From Gemmataceae bacterium (GTDB lineage Bacteria > Planctomycetota > Planctomycetia > Gemmatales > Gemmataceae), in NCBI GenBank assembly GCA_020847555.1, contig JADLBT010000067.1, forward strand, positions 1 to 64,000: DNA of 64,000 nt, given 5' to 3'. The notes below the pieces were generated by a model. It had not been told where the DNA came from and searched no databases. It saw nothing but the letters and a program-made list of their open reading frames with translations. The translations under genes were made by a program, and so were the position numbers. This document shows positions 37,048 to 44,714 of the stretch, piece after piece (the stretch's first letter is position 1; the number at the start of each line of letters is the position of its first letter).

Positions 37048-38523
37048 TCACCAACCCTGGCCCGGTCCGCCGGCCCGTTCGAGATGAGTGGGGCCGTCCC
37101 CTCGCGCCTCGGTCAGCACATGGTTGGCGGTCAGCCCCAGATTGCGCAGCTTCTGGCGCAGCGTCTTGCGGTCGATGCCGAGGATCTCGCTGGCCCGCAG
37201 CTGGTTGCCGTTCGTCTGCCCCAGCACGTCGGCCAGCAGCACCCGCTCGACCGCCATGATCACGCGGGCGTACAGGTCTGTTTCGCCCTCGCGCCGCAGC
37301 GACTCGATGAGCCCTTCCAGCCCCTGCTTCGCCTTGCCGTTGCTGGTCGCGGGCTCCGGACCGCGGACGGCCTCGGGGAGGTACTCGGGCAGAATGAGGT
37401 GGCCGCGCGTCCGCACCATCGCTTCCTTGACGACGCTCTGCAGCTCGCGCACGTTCCCCGGCCAGGCGTAGCTCTGCAGGCACACCAGCGCTTCCGGCGA
37501 GAAGCCGCGCAGGCTCACGCCGAGCTTGCGGTTATTCGTGAACAGAAAGTAATGCGCCAGCTCCGAAATGTCTTCCCGGCGGTCGCGCAGGGCCGGCACC
37601 TGGACGGTCGCCACCTTCAGCCGGTAGTACAGGTCGGCCCGGAAGCGGCCCTCGGCGACCAGCCGTTCCAGTTCCTGGTTGGTCGCCGCCAGTAGCCGCA
37701 CGTCCGCCTGGATCGTCTCGGTCCCGCCGAGGCGCTCGAAACGCTGGTCCTGCAGGATGCGCAGCATCTTGGCCTGCACGGTCAGGGACATGTCGCCGAT
37801 CTCGTCGCGGAACAGCGTCCCGCTGTGGCACTGCTCGAACTTGCCGATGCGCCGGCGCGTCGCCCCGGTGAACGCGCCCTGCTCATGGCCGAACAACTCG
37901 CTCTCCAGCAGCTGCTCGGGCAGGGCGGCACAGTTGATCGCCAGGAACGGCCGGTCGCTGCGCCGGCTGTACTGGTAGAGGGCGCGGGCGACCAGTTCCT
38001 TGCCGGTGCCGCTCTCGCCGCGAATGAGGACGTTCACGTTCTGCGGGGCGAGCAGGCCAATGACCTTGCACATCTCCTGCATCTGCGGACTGCGGCCGAC
38101 GATGCGATCGTTCCCCTCGGCGGTCGGGAACAGAGACGGAGCCTGCATCAACTGGGCCGCGTCGAGGGCGCGCTCGAGCAGGGCGCTGAGGCGGTCGAGG
38201 TCCACTGGTTTGACCAGGTAGTCGAACGCCCCGTCCTTCATCGCCTCCAGGGCCGTCTCGGTCGTGCCGTGGGCGGTGATGAACAGCACCGGGCACCGGG
38301 AGTCGGTTTCTCGGATGGCCCGGAAGGCGTCCATCCCGGATCCGTCCGGCAGGTTCAGGTCCAGGACGACGACGGACGGTCGGACCGCCCGGAACGTCGC
38401 CACCCCCTCCGCCACCGTCGAGGCGATGACCACCTGGAACTGCTGCTTCGCCACCACCCGGCGGAACGAGTAGCACACCCCAGGCTCGTCGTCGATGATC
38501 AGCACCTTCGGCTGGTTCGGCAT
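37048..38523 (-). CDS. NtrC-family sigma-54-dependent response regulator (RR2)
   Basis: A 491-residue paralogue of RR1. The receiver has Asp11/Asp12 and Asp55 (VVVLDLNLPDG). The AAA+ domain has Walker A GESGTGKE and GAFTGA. Walker B reads GTLFRDEIGDM: the Leu before the DE pair, present in RR1, is Arg (codon cgc), an unusual change in this motif. The C-terminal Fis HTH ([24 protein letters not shown]) is followed by a 25-residue tail. It starts 13 nt after HK2 ends and is surely cotranscribed with it. HK1 follows 223 nt downstream. Confidence 0.92.
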   Translation of the reverse strand: MPNQPKVLIIDDEPGVCYSFRRVVAKQQFQVVIASTVAEGVATFRAVRPSVVVLDLNLPDGSGMDAFRAIRETDSRCPVLFITAHGTTETALEAMKDGAFDYLVKPVDLDRLSALLERALDAAQLMQAPSLFPTAEGNDRIVGRSPQMQEMCKVIGLLAPQNVNVLIRGESGTGKELVARALYQYSRRSDRPFLAINCAALPEQLLESELFGHEQGAFTGATRRRIGKFEQCHSGTLFRDEIGDMSLTVQAKMLRILQDQRFERLGGTETIQADVRLLAATNQELERLVAEGRFRADLYYRLKVATVQVPALRDRREDISELAHYFLFTNNRKLGVSLRGFSPEALVCLQSYAWPGNVRELQSVVKEAMVRTRGHLILPEYLPEAVRGPEPATSNGKAKQGLEGLIESLRREGETDLYARVIMAVERVLLADVLGQTNGNQLRASEILGIDRKTLRQKLRNLGLTANHVLTEARGDGPTHLERAGGPGQGW

Positions 38524-38536
38524 GGCTTCCCTCAGG

Positions 38537-39988
38537 TCAGGCGGGCAACTCCACCACGAACCGGGCTCCGCCCTCGGCCCGGTTCTCCGCGGACAGCTGT
38601 CCGCCGTGGTCCTCGATGATGCGCCGGGCCACGCTCAGACCCAGCCCGGTGCCGTTCGCCTTGGTGCTGGCGAACGGCACGAACAGCCGTTCCAGGATCT
38701 CGGGCGAGATCCCCCCGCCCGTGTCCTCGACCACCACGCGAATGCCGGCCGCCGAACAGCAGCGGACGCGGAGCTGGAGGTTGCCGCCCTGCGGCATCGC
38801 GTCCAGGGCGTTCAGCAGCAGGTTTACGAGGACCGACTTGAATTGTCCCGGATCGACGCGGGCGACGACCGGCTCGGGCGGCAGTTCGAGGCCACAGGTA
38901 ACGCCAAGTTGCCGCCGCCGCGCCCGCGTCAGCTCGACCACCTGGCGGACGAGTTCACGCAGGTCGCACGCGGCCGGGTGCGGTCGCGGCGGGCGGGCGA
39001 AGTCGAGCATCCCCTGCACCGCCCCCTCGACCCGCTCGATCTCGGTATGCATCACGTGCAGGTCGTCCGAGGTTAGCGGCTCGTCCGGGTAGGCCCGGGC
39101 TGCCCCCTCGACCAGCCACTTCAGCGTCGTCAGCGGGTTGCGGATTTCGTGCGCGATGCCGCTCGCCAGCCGGCCGACCATCGCCAGCTGCTCGGACCGA
39201 ATGATCTCGCGCTGCTGGGCCTGGAGCCGCTCGACAAGCGAGCGCACGCGCTCGACGAGGAAGTTCAGGTGCGTGTGCAGGCTGTCCAGCCCTTCGCCGA
39301 CCTGCAGGTCGATGACGCTCACCTCCGGGGCGACGTGCGAGTGGACGTCCTCGACGCGAACGCGCAGCCGGGCGATCGACCGGCCGAGCACGCGGTGGAT
39401 GCTGTACCCGCAGATAAGCCCGCCGAGCGGCCCGATCCCGCCGAGGACGAACAGAGCCAGCTGGATCCAGTCCGCCGAGGCCGTGCTCTCGGTCAGCGCC
39501 CGCGCCATTCGTTCCTCGTTTGCATCGAGGAGTTGGCGGCACGGGCCGACGACGTGCTGGACAGGATGTTGCTCGAGCCAGCGCAACACGCCGTCGGGAC
39601 CCGGCGGCCGTTCCGTGACGTCGTTGAGTTCCTCGCGGTAGCGCCGGTAGCCCGTCTCGATCTGATCCAGCAGGGGCCGTTGGCCTGGGGGGTGGAGAGT
39701 GCTGACCCGCTGCAGGGCGGTATCGAACAGCTGGTGATCGACGCGGATCGACTCCTGGTGCTTGGCGGTCGGCTGGAGCAGCTGGAGCAGGCTGTCGAAC
39801 TGAAGTTGGCGAACGGCGACCTCCATGTCGTGGGCGGCGCGGAGGCCGGCGTCGTGGCGGTGAATGCTCCGGAGCAAGTTGGCCTGCAGGGAGTGGATGG
39901 CCCACAGGCTGACGGCGCAGGTGCCGATCAGCACCAGGCCGAGGAGCAGGGCCGGGGAGTTGACAAGGAGCAGCAGGCGACGGTTCAT
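38537..39988 (-). CDS. Membrane histidine kinase (HK2), partner of RR2
   Basis: A 483-residue sensor kinase built like HK1. TM1 is about 8-30, TM2 about 173-196 (WIQLALFVLGGIGPLGGLICGY). Between them is a helical sensor of about 140 residues with the conserved GPCRQLLDANEERM (Cys150). His280 sits in GIAHEIRNPL. The catalytic domain shows NLLLNALDAM, VEDTGGGISPE and STKANGTGLGLSVARRI. The same layout, the same Cys-Arg-x-Leu motif and adjacent position show that the two kinase/regulator pairs arose by duplication. It is the first gene of the regulatory block downstream of the PII-like gene. Confidence 0.92.
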   Translation of the reverse strand: MNRRLLLLVNSPALLLGLVLIGTCAVSLWAIHSLQANLLRSIHRHDAGLRAAHDMEVAVRQLQFDSLLQLLQPTAKHQESIRVDHQLFDTALQRVSTLHPPGQRPLLDQIETGYRRYREELNDVTERPPGPDGVLRWLEQHPVQHVVGPCRQLLDANEERMARALTESTASADWIQLALFVLGGIGPLGGLICGYSIHRVLGRSIARLRVRVEDVHSHVAPEVSVIDLQVGEGLDSLHTHLNFLVERVRSLVERLQAQQREIIRSEQLAMVGRLASGIAHEIRNPLTTLKWLVEGAARAYPDEPLTSDDLHVMHTEIERVEGAVQGMLDFARPPRPHPAACDLRELVRQVVELTRARRRQLGVTCGLELPPEPVVARVDPGQFKSVLVNLLLNALDAMPQGGNLQLRVRCCSAAGIRVVVEDTGGGISPEILERLFVPFASTKANGTGLGLSVARRIIEDHGGQLSAENRAEGGARFVVELPA

Positions 39989-40289
39989 TAATCCACCTCA
40001 GCGAGTCGCGGACACTCCGGCAGAACGACCAGGGCGGCGGAGCCGTTGGCAGACGGAAGCGGGCGAGCGACGTCAGTGTTTGTCGGCCCAGGTGTGGGGC
40101 ATATCGGAGGGTCGCACACCAGCCGGGGTGGGAAGGAACAGGAGGTTTCCTGCCCTCCAGACCCACGAAACTACCTGGAGCACCTTCCCGTCCCCGAGGG
40201 GTCCAGGCGGGAACGGGCTGGAGAAGGTGACAACTCAATGTCTATTCTCAGCTTATGTTCGCCGCCAGGAAAGTACAACCCCACCCCGC
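39989..40289. other. Intergenic region upstream of HK2
   Basis: A 301-nt gap between the PII-like gene's stop and HK2's start. I see a small CAGGA...TCCTG inverted repeat near 40138-40152 and a relatively AT-rich stretch at 40230-40260 that may hold the HK2 promoter. I could not assign a convincing -35/-10 or -24/-12 pair, and no ORF looks coding. Confidence 0.4.
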
Positions 40290-40634
40290 TCAGGCCGTCC
40301 CCGCCGGCTCCGCCAGGGCCGCCGGCCCCTCCCCGGGACAAACCGTAACATGGTCCATCAGGGCCGTAACGGCCTGACGGCGGCGCTGGAGTCCGTGCAG
40401 CAGGGCCAGGACTGCGTCGGCCGCGACCGGCCGGGCCAGCAGCTCGACGCGAACCAGTCCGTGCCTGACTGCGGTACTTTCAAACGCTTCATGCGGCGGC
40501 TTCCCGGAGCAGTACGAGCAGATGTAGCCCTCCACACCGGCCGCCCGTGCCTGGTCGATGATCCACTTCTCCAGCGACTCGTCGATCACCAGCGTGACCC
40601 GCAGCATCTGCCCCGAACCCAGTGCGACCGCCAT
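40290..40634 (-). CDS. PII-like (SbtB-type) small regulatory protein
   Basis: A 114-residue protein next to sbtA. RVTLVIDESLEKWIIDQARAAGVEGYICSYCSGK follows the beta-alpha-beta start of PII-superfamily proteins (strand, helix, then GxxGY before the T-loop), and VRVELLARPVAADAVLALLHGL fits the second beta-alpha unit. SbtB proteins are PII-like trimers that bind adenine nucleotides and inhibit or tune SbtA. Here the T-loop region carries CSYCSGKPPHEAF, and no standard nucleotide-binding C-terminus is obvious. The assignment rests on fold-like pattern plus position. AGGGGGAAG precedes ATG 40634. It lies 87 nt after sbtA, beyond a hairpin with a T-run. Confidence 0.6.
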   Translation of the reverse strand: MAVALGSGQMLRVTLVIDESLEKWIIDQARAAGVEGYICSYCSGKPPHEAFESTAVRHGLVRVELLARPVAADAVLALLHGLQRRRQAVTALMDHVTVCPGEGPAALAEPAGTA

Positions 40635-40658
40635 GACTTCCCCCTCTCTCCGTTCCGA

Positions 40659-40718
40659 AAAAGGCGAGCCCTCGCGTCGGCGCGGCGGGGATGGCTTACC
40701 CCGCCGCGCCGACGCGGT
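40659..40718 (-). terminator. Intrinsic terminator or attenuator between sbtA and the PII-like gene
   Basis: Perfect 18-bp arms at 40673-40690 and 40699-40716 (CCCCGCCGCGCCGACGCG and its complement) enclose an 8-nt loop. On the minus strand the stem extends with GAGC/GCTC and is followed by TTTTT (40663-40659). It would stop most sbtA transcripts before the PII-like gene, which then depends on read-through. Confidence 0.7.
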
Positions 40719-40721
40719 CGC

Positions 40722-42059
40722 TCAAACAACGGGCCAGGTACTCGAGACCAGCTTGGCCACTTCAATGTAAACCGGGATCCCGATGGTCACGTTGTAACTG
40801 AACGTCAGGCCCAGCGACGCCGCCAGGGGCAACGTCGGGCTCGCCTCGGGGATCGCCAGCCGCTGCACGGCCGGGACGGCGATGTACGACGACGCCCCGC
40901 ACAGGACGGCGAACAGGGTGTACGTGCCGAGTTCCAGCGGTTGGCCGATGGCGTGGCTGTACAGGTGCGCGACGATGATACCGATGGTGGCGAACACGTT
41001 CGGAGCGAGCAGGCCGAAGGCGATGAACCGCCACCCGGCGCGGCGCAGGTCGCGCAGGCGCGTGCAGGCCGTGATGCCCATCTCGAGCAGGAACAGGCAC
41101 AGCACCCCGTGGAACAGGGCGACGAACACCTGGTCGCCGTCCTCGACCACCTTCGCCCCCTGCAACCGGGCCAGGAAGCCGATAAAGATGCCGCCGAAGA
41201 GGAGGAACAGGCCGGGATTGAGGAACACCTCGTGCAGCACCTTCGGGTTGAGGAAGCCGCGCTGCCGGCTGTGCCCGTGCGGCGCGTGGTGCCGCCCGTG
41301 GTGGCCGTGGCCGTCGTGGCCGTGACCGTTGCCGTTGCCGTTCGTCTGGCCGTCGCCGTCCGGCAGGCTGTGGCCGCCCCGGGTGTGGGCTGCCGCGGCC
41401 CGGGCCGCTACCCTGGCCACGGCGACGGTCGCGCCCTCGACTTCCTGCTCGTAGACCGTGGCAGTGCCCACCGTCACCTCTTCCAGGATGCCTTCCTGCT
41501 GCCCGACGGCCGCCGGCGCCTCGTACCCCTCCTCGCCGGGCATGTTGCCGTCCCGGTCCATGCCGTGGTGCCGCAGCAGCGATACGAGGAACAGCGCCAC
41601 CAGACAGCCGGGAACCTCCATGACCGCCAGCATGACCGGCATGTACGGGGCGTAGGCGATGCCGATCACGGTCAGGACGCCCAGGCACGTCACAAACGTC
41701 CCGGCCGAGTCGGACCCGTAGTACCCCGCCACGGTTGCGGCATCGACCTTGCGCAGCTGAGTCAATTTGCGCAGGACGACGTAGGCCAGCAGGCCGATCG
41801 CAAAGTTGGTGAGGAAGCCGACGACCATGAACCCGGCGGCCTCGGCGAGGACGACCCCGTTCACCTCGGCCAGCTTCTCCCCGCCGTGCCAGCCGATGGC
41901 GATGAGCAGGTAGATGGTGATCGCCTGATACAGCGCCTTGGGGAACTCGAACTTGATCCGCAGCAGCGGGATGGCAAACCCGAGGTAGAAGAACAGCAGC
42001 AGCGGCTTGAACAGGTTGTGCGTGAAGTTCACCCAGAAATCGTGCAGGATATGTTCCAT
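40722..42059 (-). CDS. sbtA: SbtA-type sodium-dependent bicarbonate transporter
   Basis: A 445-residue inner-membrane transporter. Each half has about five TMs. The first half holds AGYYGSDSAGTFVT (about 111-123), a hallmark of SbtA; the second holds GASSYIAVPAVQR (388-400) and SLGLTFSYNVTIGIPVY (415-431). Cyanobacterial SbtA couples HCO3- uptake to Na+. Synechocystis SbtA is about 374 residues; the extra length here is in the loop between the halves (about 165-270), which contains a Gly/Asn/His-rich stretch (about 239-263, many GH and HH pairs) likely to bind metal. Neighbours are a PII-like protein and a carbonic anhydrase, which supports the role. Confidence 0.88.
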   Translation of the reverse strand: MEHILHDFWVNFTHNLFKPLLLFFYLGFAIPLLRIKFEFPKALYQAITIYLLIAIGWHGGEKLAEVNGVVLAEAAGFMVVGFLTNFAIGLLAYVVLRKLTQLRKVDAATVAGYYGSDSAGTFVTCLGVLTVIGIAYAPYMPVMLAVMEVPGCLVALFLVSLLRHHGMDRDGNMPGEEGYEAPAAVGQQEGILEEVTVGTATVYEQEVEGATVAVARVAARAAAAHTRGGHSLPDGDGQTNGNGNGHGHDGHGHHGRHHAPHGHSRQRGFLNPKVLHEVFLNPGLFLLFGGIFIGFLARLQGAKVVEDGDQVFVALFHGVLCLFLLEMGITACTRLRDLRRAGWRFIAFGLLAPNVFATIGIIVAHLYSHAIGQPLELGTYTLFAVLCGASSYIAVPAVQRLAIPEASPTLPLAASLGLTFSYNVTIGIPVYIEVAKLVSSTWPVV

Positions 42060-42201
42060 GAGACCACTCCAGAGACAGACGGCAAAGGGGTTTGCCTCCG
42101 AGCCGTTTGAGGCGTGCGGAGGACGGTAGGTTGGCGAGGGACCGCGGGCGACGCGCCACGCGGGCTGCAGAGTTTCCCACGCTCCCTTCGATGAGCAGGC
42201 T

Positions 42202-42516
42202 TCAGTTGCGCTCGACGGGCAGGGGCCGGTCGAGGTCGTACAGGTGCGGGCGGCGTGCGGGGACGGGCTCCTTCCTGGGCCGGTTCGTGAGAGCCAGAAT
42301 GGCGATCGCGAGCAGCAGGAGCAGAATGCCCGACACGGCGGCCTGCACGATCAGCAGGATGGTTTGGCGTGGGGTGGGGGTCGCGCTGGCCTCGGGGTAG
42401 CGGCAGACGAGGTCGAGGAGCTTGGCAGCGAGCAGCCCTCCGAGGAGCACAACGGCCCCGCGGAGTCCGGCCGCGCGCTGGTGGGGTGGGGGTTCTGGTC
42501 GTGGCGGTTCGGTCAT
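42202..42516 (-). CDS. Small two-TM membrane protein, 104 aa
   Basis: A short protein with a Pro-rich start (MTEPPRPEPPPHQRAAG), two hydrophobic helices (GAVVLLGGLLAAKLLDLV, about 19-36, and ILLIVQAAVSGILLLLLAIAILAL, about 54-77), and a basic tail ending RPLPVERN. AGAGGA lies 9 nt upstream of ATG 42516. I do not recognise the family. It sits between the carbonic anhydrase and sbtA genes on the same strand, 142 nt before sbtA, and may be an accessory subunit of the transporter. Confidence 0.65.
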   Translation of the reverse strand: MTEPPRPEPPPHQRAAGLRGAVVLLGGLLAAKLLDLVCRYPEASATPTPRQTILLIVQAAVSGILLLLLAIAILALTNRPRKEPVPARRPHLYDLDRPLPVERN

Positions 42517-42584
42517 CAGTCGTTCCTCTCTACGACGGTCGGTGCGGCATCTGGTCCGCTCCTCTGAACACGTCTTTCCCGTAT

Positions 42585-42601
42585 TGCACGGCTGATGCCG
42601 A
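42585..42601 (-). promoter_or_regulatory. Candidate sigma-54 promoter of the 2-TM/sbtA/PII unit
   Basis: The minus strand reads TCGGCATCAGCCGTGCA, matching GG-N10-GC spacing and about 11 of 14 consensus positions (GGCA and TGCA are kept; the -12 TTGC is GTGC). It lies 69 nt upstream of ATG 42516 and downstream of the carbonic anhydrase terminator, where a promoter is needed. Confidence 0.4.
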
Positions 42602-42767
42602 GAGTCTTCTGCGCCACGGATGTCGTCGCAACCTGCTGTCCACTCAAGAAATAAAACCACAGACCTGTTGGCACGAGTCGCGGCGCGGGCGGATTGGGCC
42701 AACCGGGCTGATGACAATCTCCTCCGGGAGGGGTGAAGTTCCCCACGACCGGAGCCGGGGCGAACGC

Positions 42768-42799
42768 AAAGGGGCCGAGCTGTTCGTCAGCTCGGCCCC
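42768..42799 (-). terminator. Terminator after the carbonic anhydrase gene
   Basis: Perfect 12-bp arms GGGGCCGAGCTG (42771-42782) and CAGCTCGGCCCC (42788-42799) enclose a 5-nt loop. On the minus strand the stem is followed by TTTGCG. It begins 30 nt after the carbonic anhydrase stop. Confidence 0.7.
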
Positions 42800-42828
42800 G
42801 AGGAGATTGGTCGCGATCGTGGCGCGTC

Positions 42829-43851
42829 TCAGTGCGCGGCATCCCGCCTTCCGTCCCCGTTTCCGTTCCCGTTCCCATTGGATGCAGCCGCGCGATGGGC
42901 CTGCGCCGTCACGGTGGCCAGCACGCCCTCGTGGGTGGGTTGCGGACGCGGACGCGGCAGGCGATCGAGCGGCGCGTGCGCCAGCGGGCGAAGGATCTCC
43001 GCCATCTGCAGAGCGAGCGAGCGGAAGTCCTTCGGGTTCGCCGGGGCGTGGGCTAGCTGGACGTTCTCGTCGGTGGCGGGGGCCAGGGGATTGTTCGGCA
43101 TGCAGACCTTGTGGTTGTGAAGGTTGTACACGCCGTACAACACCTCGACCTCCCACCGGCCGGAAAGCTCCAGCTCCTGTCGCAACGCGAAGGCGGCCTG
43201 GGCCGCGTTGAGGCAGACGGCGGTCTCGATGAGCGCGTCCCGATATCCCGGCTGTTGCCGCGCCTCGACGCCCCACACCTCGTCGAGACCGTTGGCCGCC
43301 TCGCGCACCGCGATCAGGATTTTCTCCTGGATGGCGCGCAGCGCCGGCGTGACGGACCGCGACCAGAACTTCAGCGGGCGCAGGTACACGTCCACCGCGC
43401 CCGTCACGGCGCCGCAGCCGCTGTGGCCGAGGACGACCAGCACCTTGACGCTCTCGGTGAGCGCCTCGACGGCGAAATCCACGCTGCCGAGGCAGACATC
43501 GCCGAGGACGTTGCCGGCCACGCGGATAACGAACAGATCGTTGAATCCCTGGCCGAACAGCATCTCGGTTGGCACGCGGGCGTCGCTGCAACCGACGACA
43601 ACGGCGAACGGGGCCTGCTTGGGGATCCCGCCCTGTTTGCGTAACATCCCCACCTCCAGGCCGTTGCACTGGACGACGTAGCGCGGCTCCTCGCCGGTGG
43701 TCAGGGTGCTCGTCTGGCAGCACGCCATCCAGCGAGCGAACATCCGGTTGCCGTCCTCCAGCGTCTGTCGCGCGACCTCGGCGTCGGCCGGCGGCGGCTT
43801 GGTGCTGGGGTTCTTCGGATCGAAGCGGTAGACGTAATCGATCGTGTTCAT
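42829..43851 (-). CDS. Beta-class carbonic anhydrase
   Basis: A 340-residue enzyme interconverting CO2 and HCO3-. The zinc set is complete: CSDAR (Cys88, with the Asp90-Arg92 dyad) and HSGC (His143, Cys146). FVIRVAGNVLGDVCLGSVDFAVEAL is the conserved core. It is longer than most beta enzymes (about 220 residues): the last about 70 residues are a low-complexity tail containing an Asn-Gly repeat and ending in DAAH. ATG 43851 with GAGGGA upstream marks the start; the open frame extends another 118 codons but looks non-coding. The neighbouring SbtA loop also holds an Asn-Gly tract. Probably cytosolic, supplying or consuming the bicarbonate moved by SbtA. Confidence 0.92.
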   Translation of the reverse strand: MNTIDYVYRFDPKNPSTKPPPADAEVARQTLEDGNRMFARWMACCQTSTLTTGEEPRYVVQCNGLEVGMLRKQGGIPKQAPFAVVVGCSDARVPTEMLFGQGFNDLFVIRVAGNVLGDVCLGSVDFAVEALTESVKVLVVLGHSGCGAVTGAVDVYLRPLKFWSRSVTPALRAIQEKILIAVREAANGLDEVWGVEARQQPGYRDALIETAVCLNAAQAAFALRQELELSGRWEVEVLYGVYNLHNHKVCMPNNPLAPATDENVQLAHAPANPKDFRSLALQMAEILRPLAHAPLDRLPRPRPQPTHEGVLATVTAQAHRAAASNGNGNGNGDGRRDAAH

Positions 43852-43904
43852 GCGGTCGTCCCTCTGGGCGCCGGCGGCGGGTGGGCGAAGACCCCGACGG
43901 CTGG

Positions 43905-44237
43905 TTACTGGCGAGCGTGCTGGAGCGCTTCCTGGACACACTCCCGGATCAGGTTGGCAATGTGGCAGAGCATCGCGGGGGTGAGCAGCAGCCGGACAGT
44001 CAGGTCGGCGGGCTGGCCACGAACCCCGTACAGGATCACGTCGCGGATCTCGAACGGCGTCAGGTCGGCCGGCTGAATGTGCAGCGTCCGCAACAGGTGA
44101 ATGTGGTCGTCGAGCAACTCCCGGTCCACGAGGATGCGCTCGAGGTGAGCGGCCAGTTCCCGAGGCAGGTGAGCCGGGCGGCTGGTTTGGCGGTTGATGG
44201 CGCAATCGACGAGGAGGTCTCGGGTGTTACGGTTCAT
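43905..44237 (-). CDS. Hypothetical protein upstream of carbonic anhydrase, 110 aa
   Basis: A small, probably soluble and helical protein (MNRNTRDLLVDCAINR..., LPRELAAHLERILVDRELLDDHIHLLRTLHI, LLLTPAMLCHIANLIRECVQEALQ). GAGGAG stands 10 nt before ATG 44237. I do not recognise the family and see no catalytic motif. It lies 53 nt upstream of the carbonic anhydrase gene on the same strand and behind the strongest sigma-54-like promoter of the window, so it is probably the first gene of that unit. Confidence 0.65.
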   Translation of the reverse strand: MNRNTRDLLVDCAINRQTSRPAHLPRELAAHLERILVDRELLDDHIHLLRTLHIQPADLTPFEIRDVILYGVRGQPADLTVRLLLTPAMLCHIANLIRECVQEALQHARQ

Positions 44238-44359
44238 CGGCTCCTCGTTTGCGTTGATCGGAACAGCGCGCGGGAAGAGTGCAAGCTCTGCGAAGGCCGG
44301 CGGGAAGATCTCCACCCTGCGACCTGGTTCCGGGAGGATCAAAGGACGTGGTCCCCCTT

Positions 44360-44376
44360 CGCAAGCGCGGTGCCGT
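44360..44376 (-). promoter_or_regulatory. Sigma-54 (-24/-12) promoter upstream of the carbonic anhydrase unit
   Basis: The minus strand reads ACGGCACCGCGCTTGCG. Both core blocks, GGCAC and TTGC, are complete and separated by exactly five bases, as in TGGCAC-N5-TTGCA. The element is about 120 nt upstream of ATG 44237. An activator of the NtrC type would be needed; two are encoded 6-10 kb away in the same co-directional block. Confidence 0.55.
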
Positions 44377-44434
44377 GGGCGGCTGGCCGTTGGCGAATCG
44401 TCTTCGCGCGAGCGGACCAGACGCGATGCTCTCG

Positions 44435-44496
44435 ACGAGCCGCAAGCGTAAGCGAAGGATTTACCAGCTGTTCCGTCGCTGACGTTTGCGGCTCGT
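44435..44496. repeat. ACGAGCCGCAAGCG inverted repeat
   Basis: Arms ACGAGCCGCAAGCGTAAGCG and CGCTGACGTTTGCGGCTCGT pair imperfectly around a loop of about 22 nt. It is 60-120 nt upstream of the sigma-54-like element, so besides being a dispersed repeat (related to 8370-8408) it lies where an enhancer site would be. Confidence 0.65.
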
Positions 44497-44714
44497 TGGG
44501 ATTTGGTCCGCTGGCTTCTGGCGGTCAAGGCGCGGGAGGATCGAACGCGCGGGGAGGAGAAAGGGAGCCGGTACGGCGGGGTCGGTTGGGGAAGAGATCC
44601 TCGCGCTGAAGACTCCCGCCCCAGTGGAAGCCGACCCAAACGGCGAGCCGGGCCGGTGTCGCAGGAGGATCCCTGGGATCCCGAGGGGAGTTGAGATCGG
44701 GCCGGTAGTTCTTG

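Noticed and set aside
42082..42096. Sigma-54-like GGCAAA...TTTGCC element directly before sbtA, and a similar one at 47119-47133 before the porin
   Set aside because: The GG and GC pairs are 11 bases apart instead of the strict 10, so these are not accepted as -24/-12 promoters.
42144..42157. Another GG-N10-GC element upstream of sbtA (GTGGCGCGTCGCCCGCG on the minus strand)
   Set aside because: The -24 half is fair but the -12 half is CCGC; in DNA this GC-rich such spacing occurs often by chance.
42829..44205. A 458-residue version of the carbonic anhydrase
   Set aside because: The upstream 118 codons overlap the 110-aa gene on the same strand in another frame and lack features; ATG 43851 has a Shine-Dalgarno.
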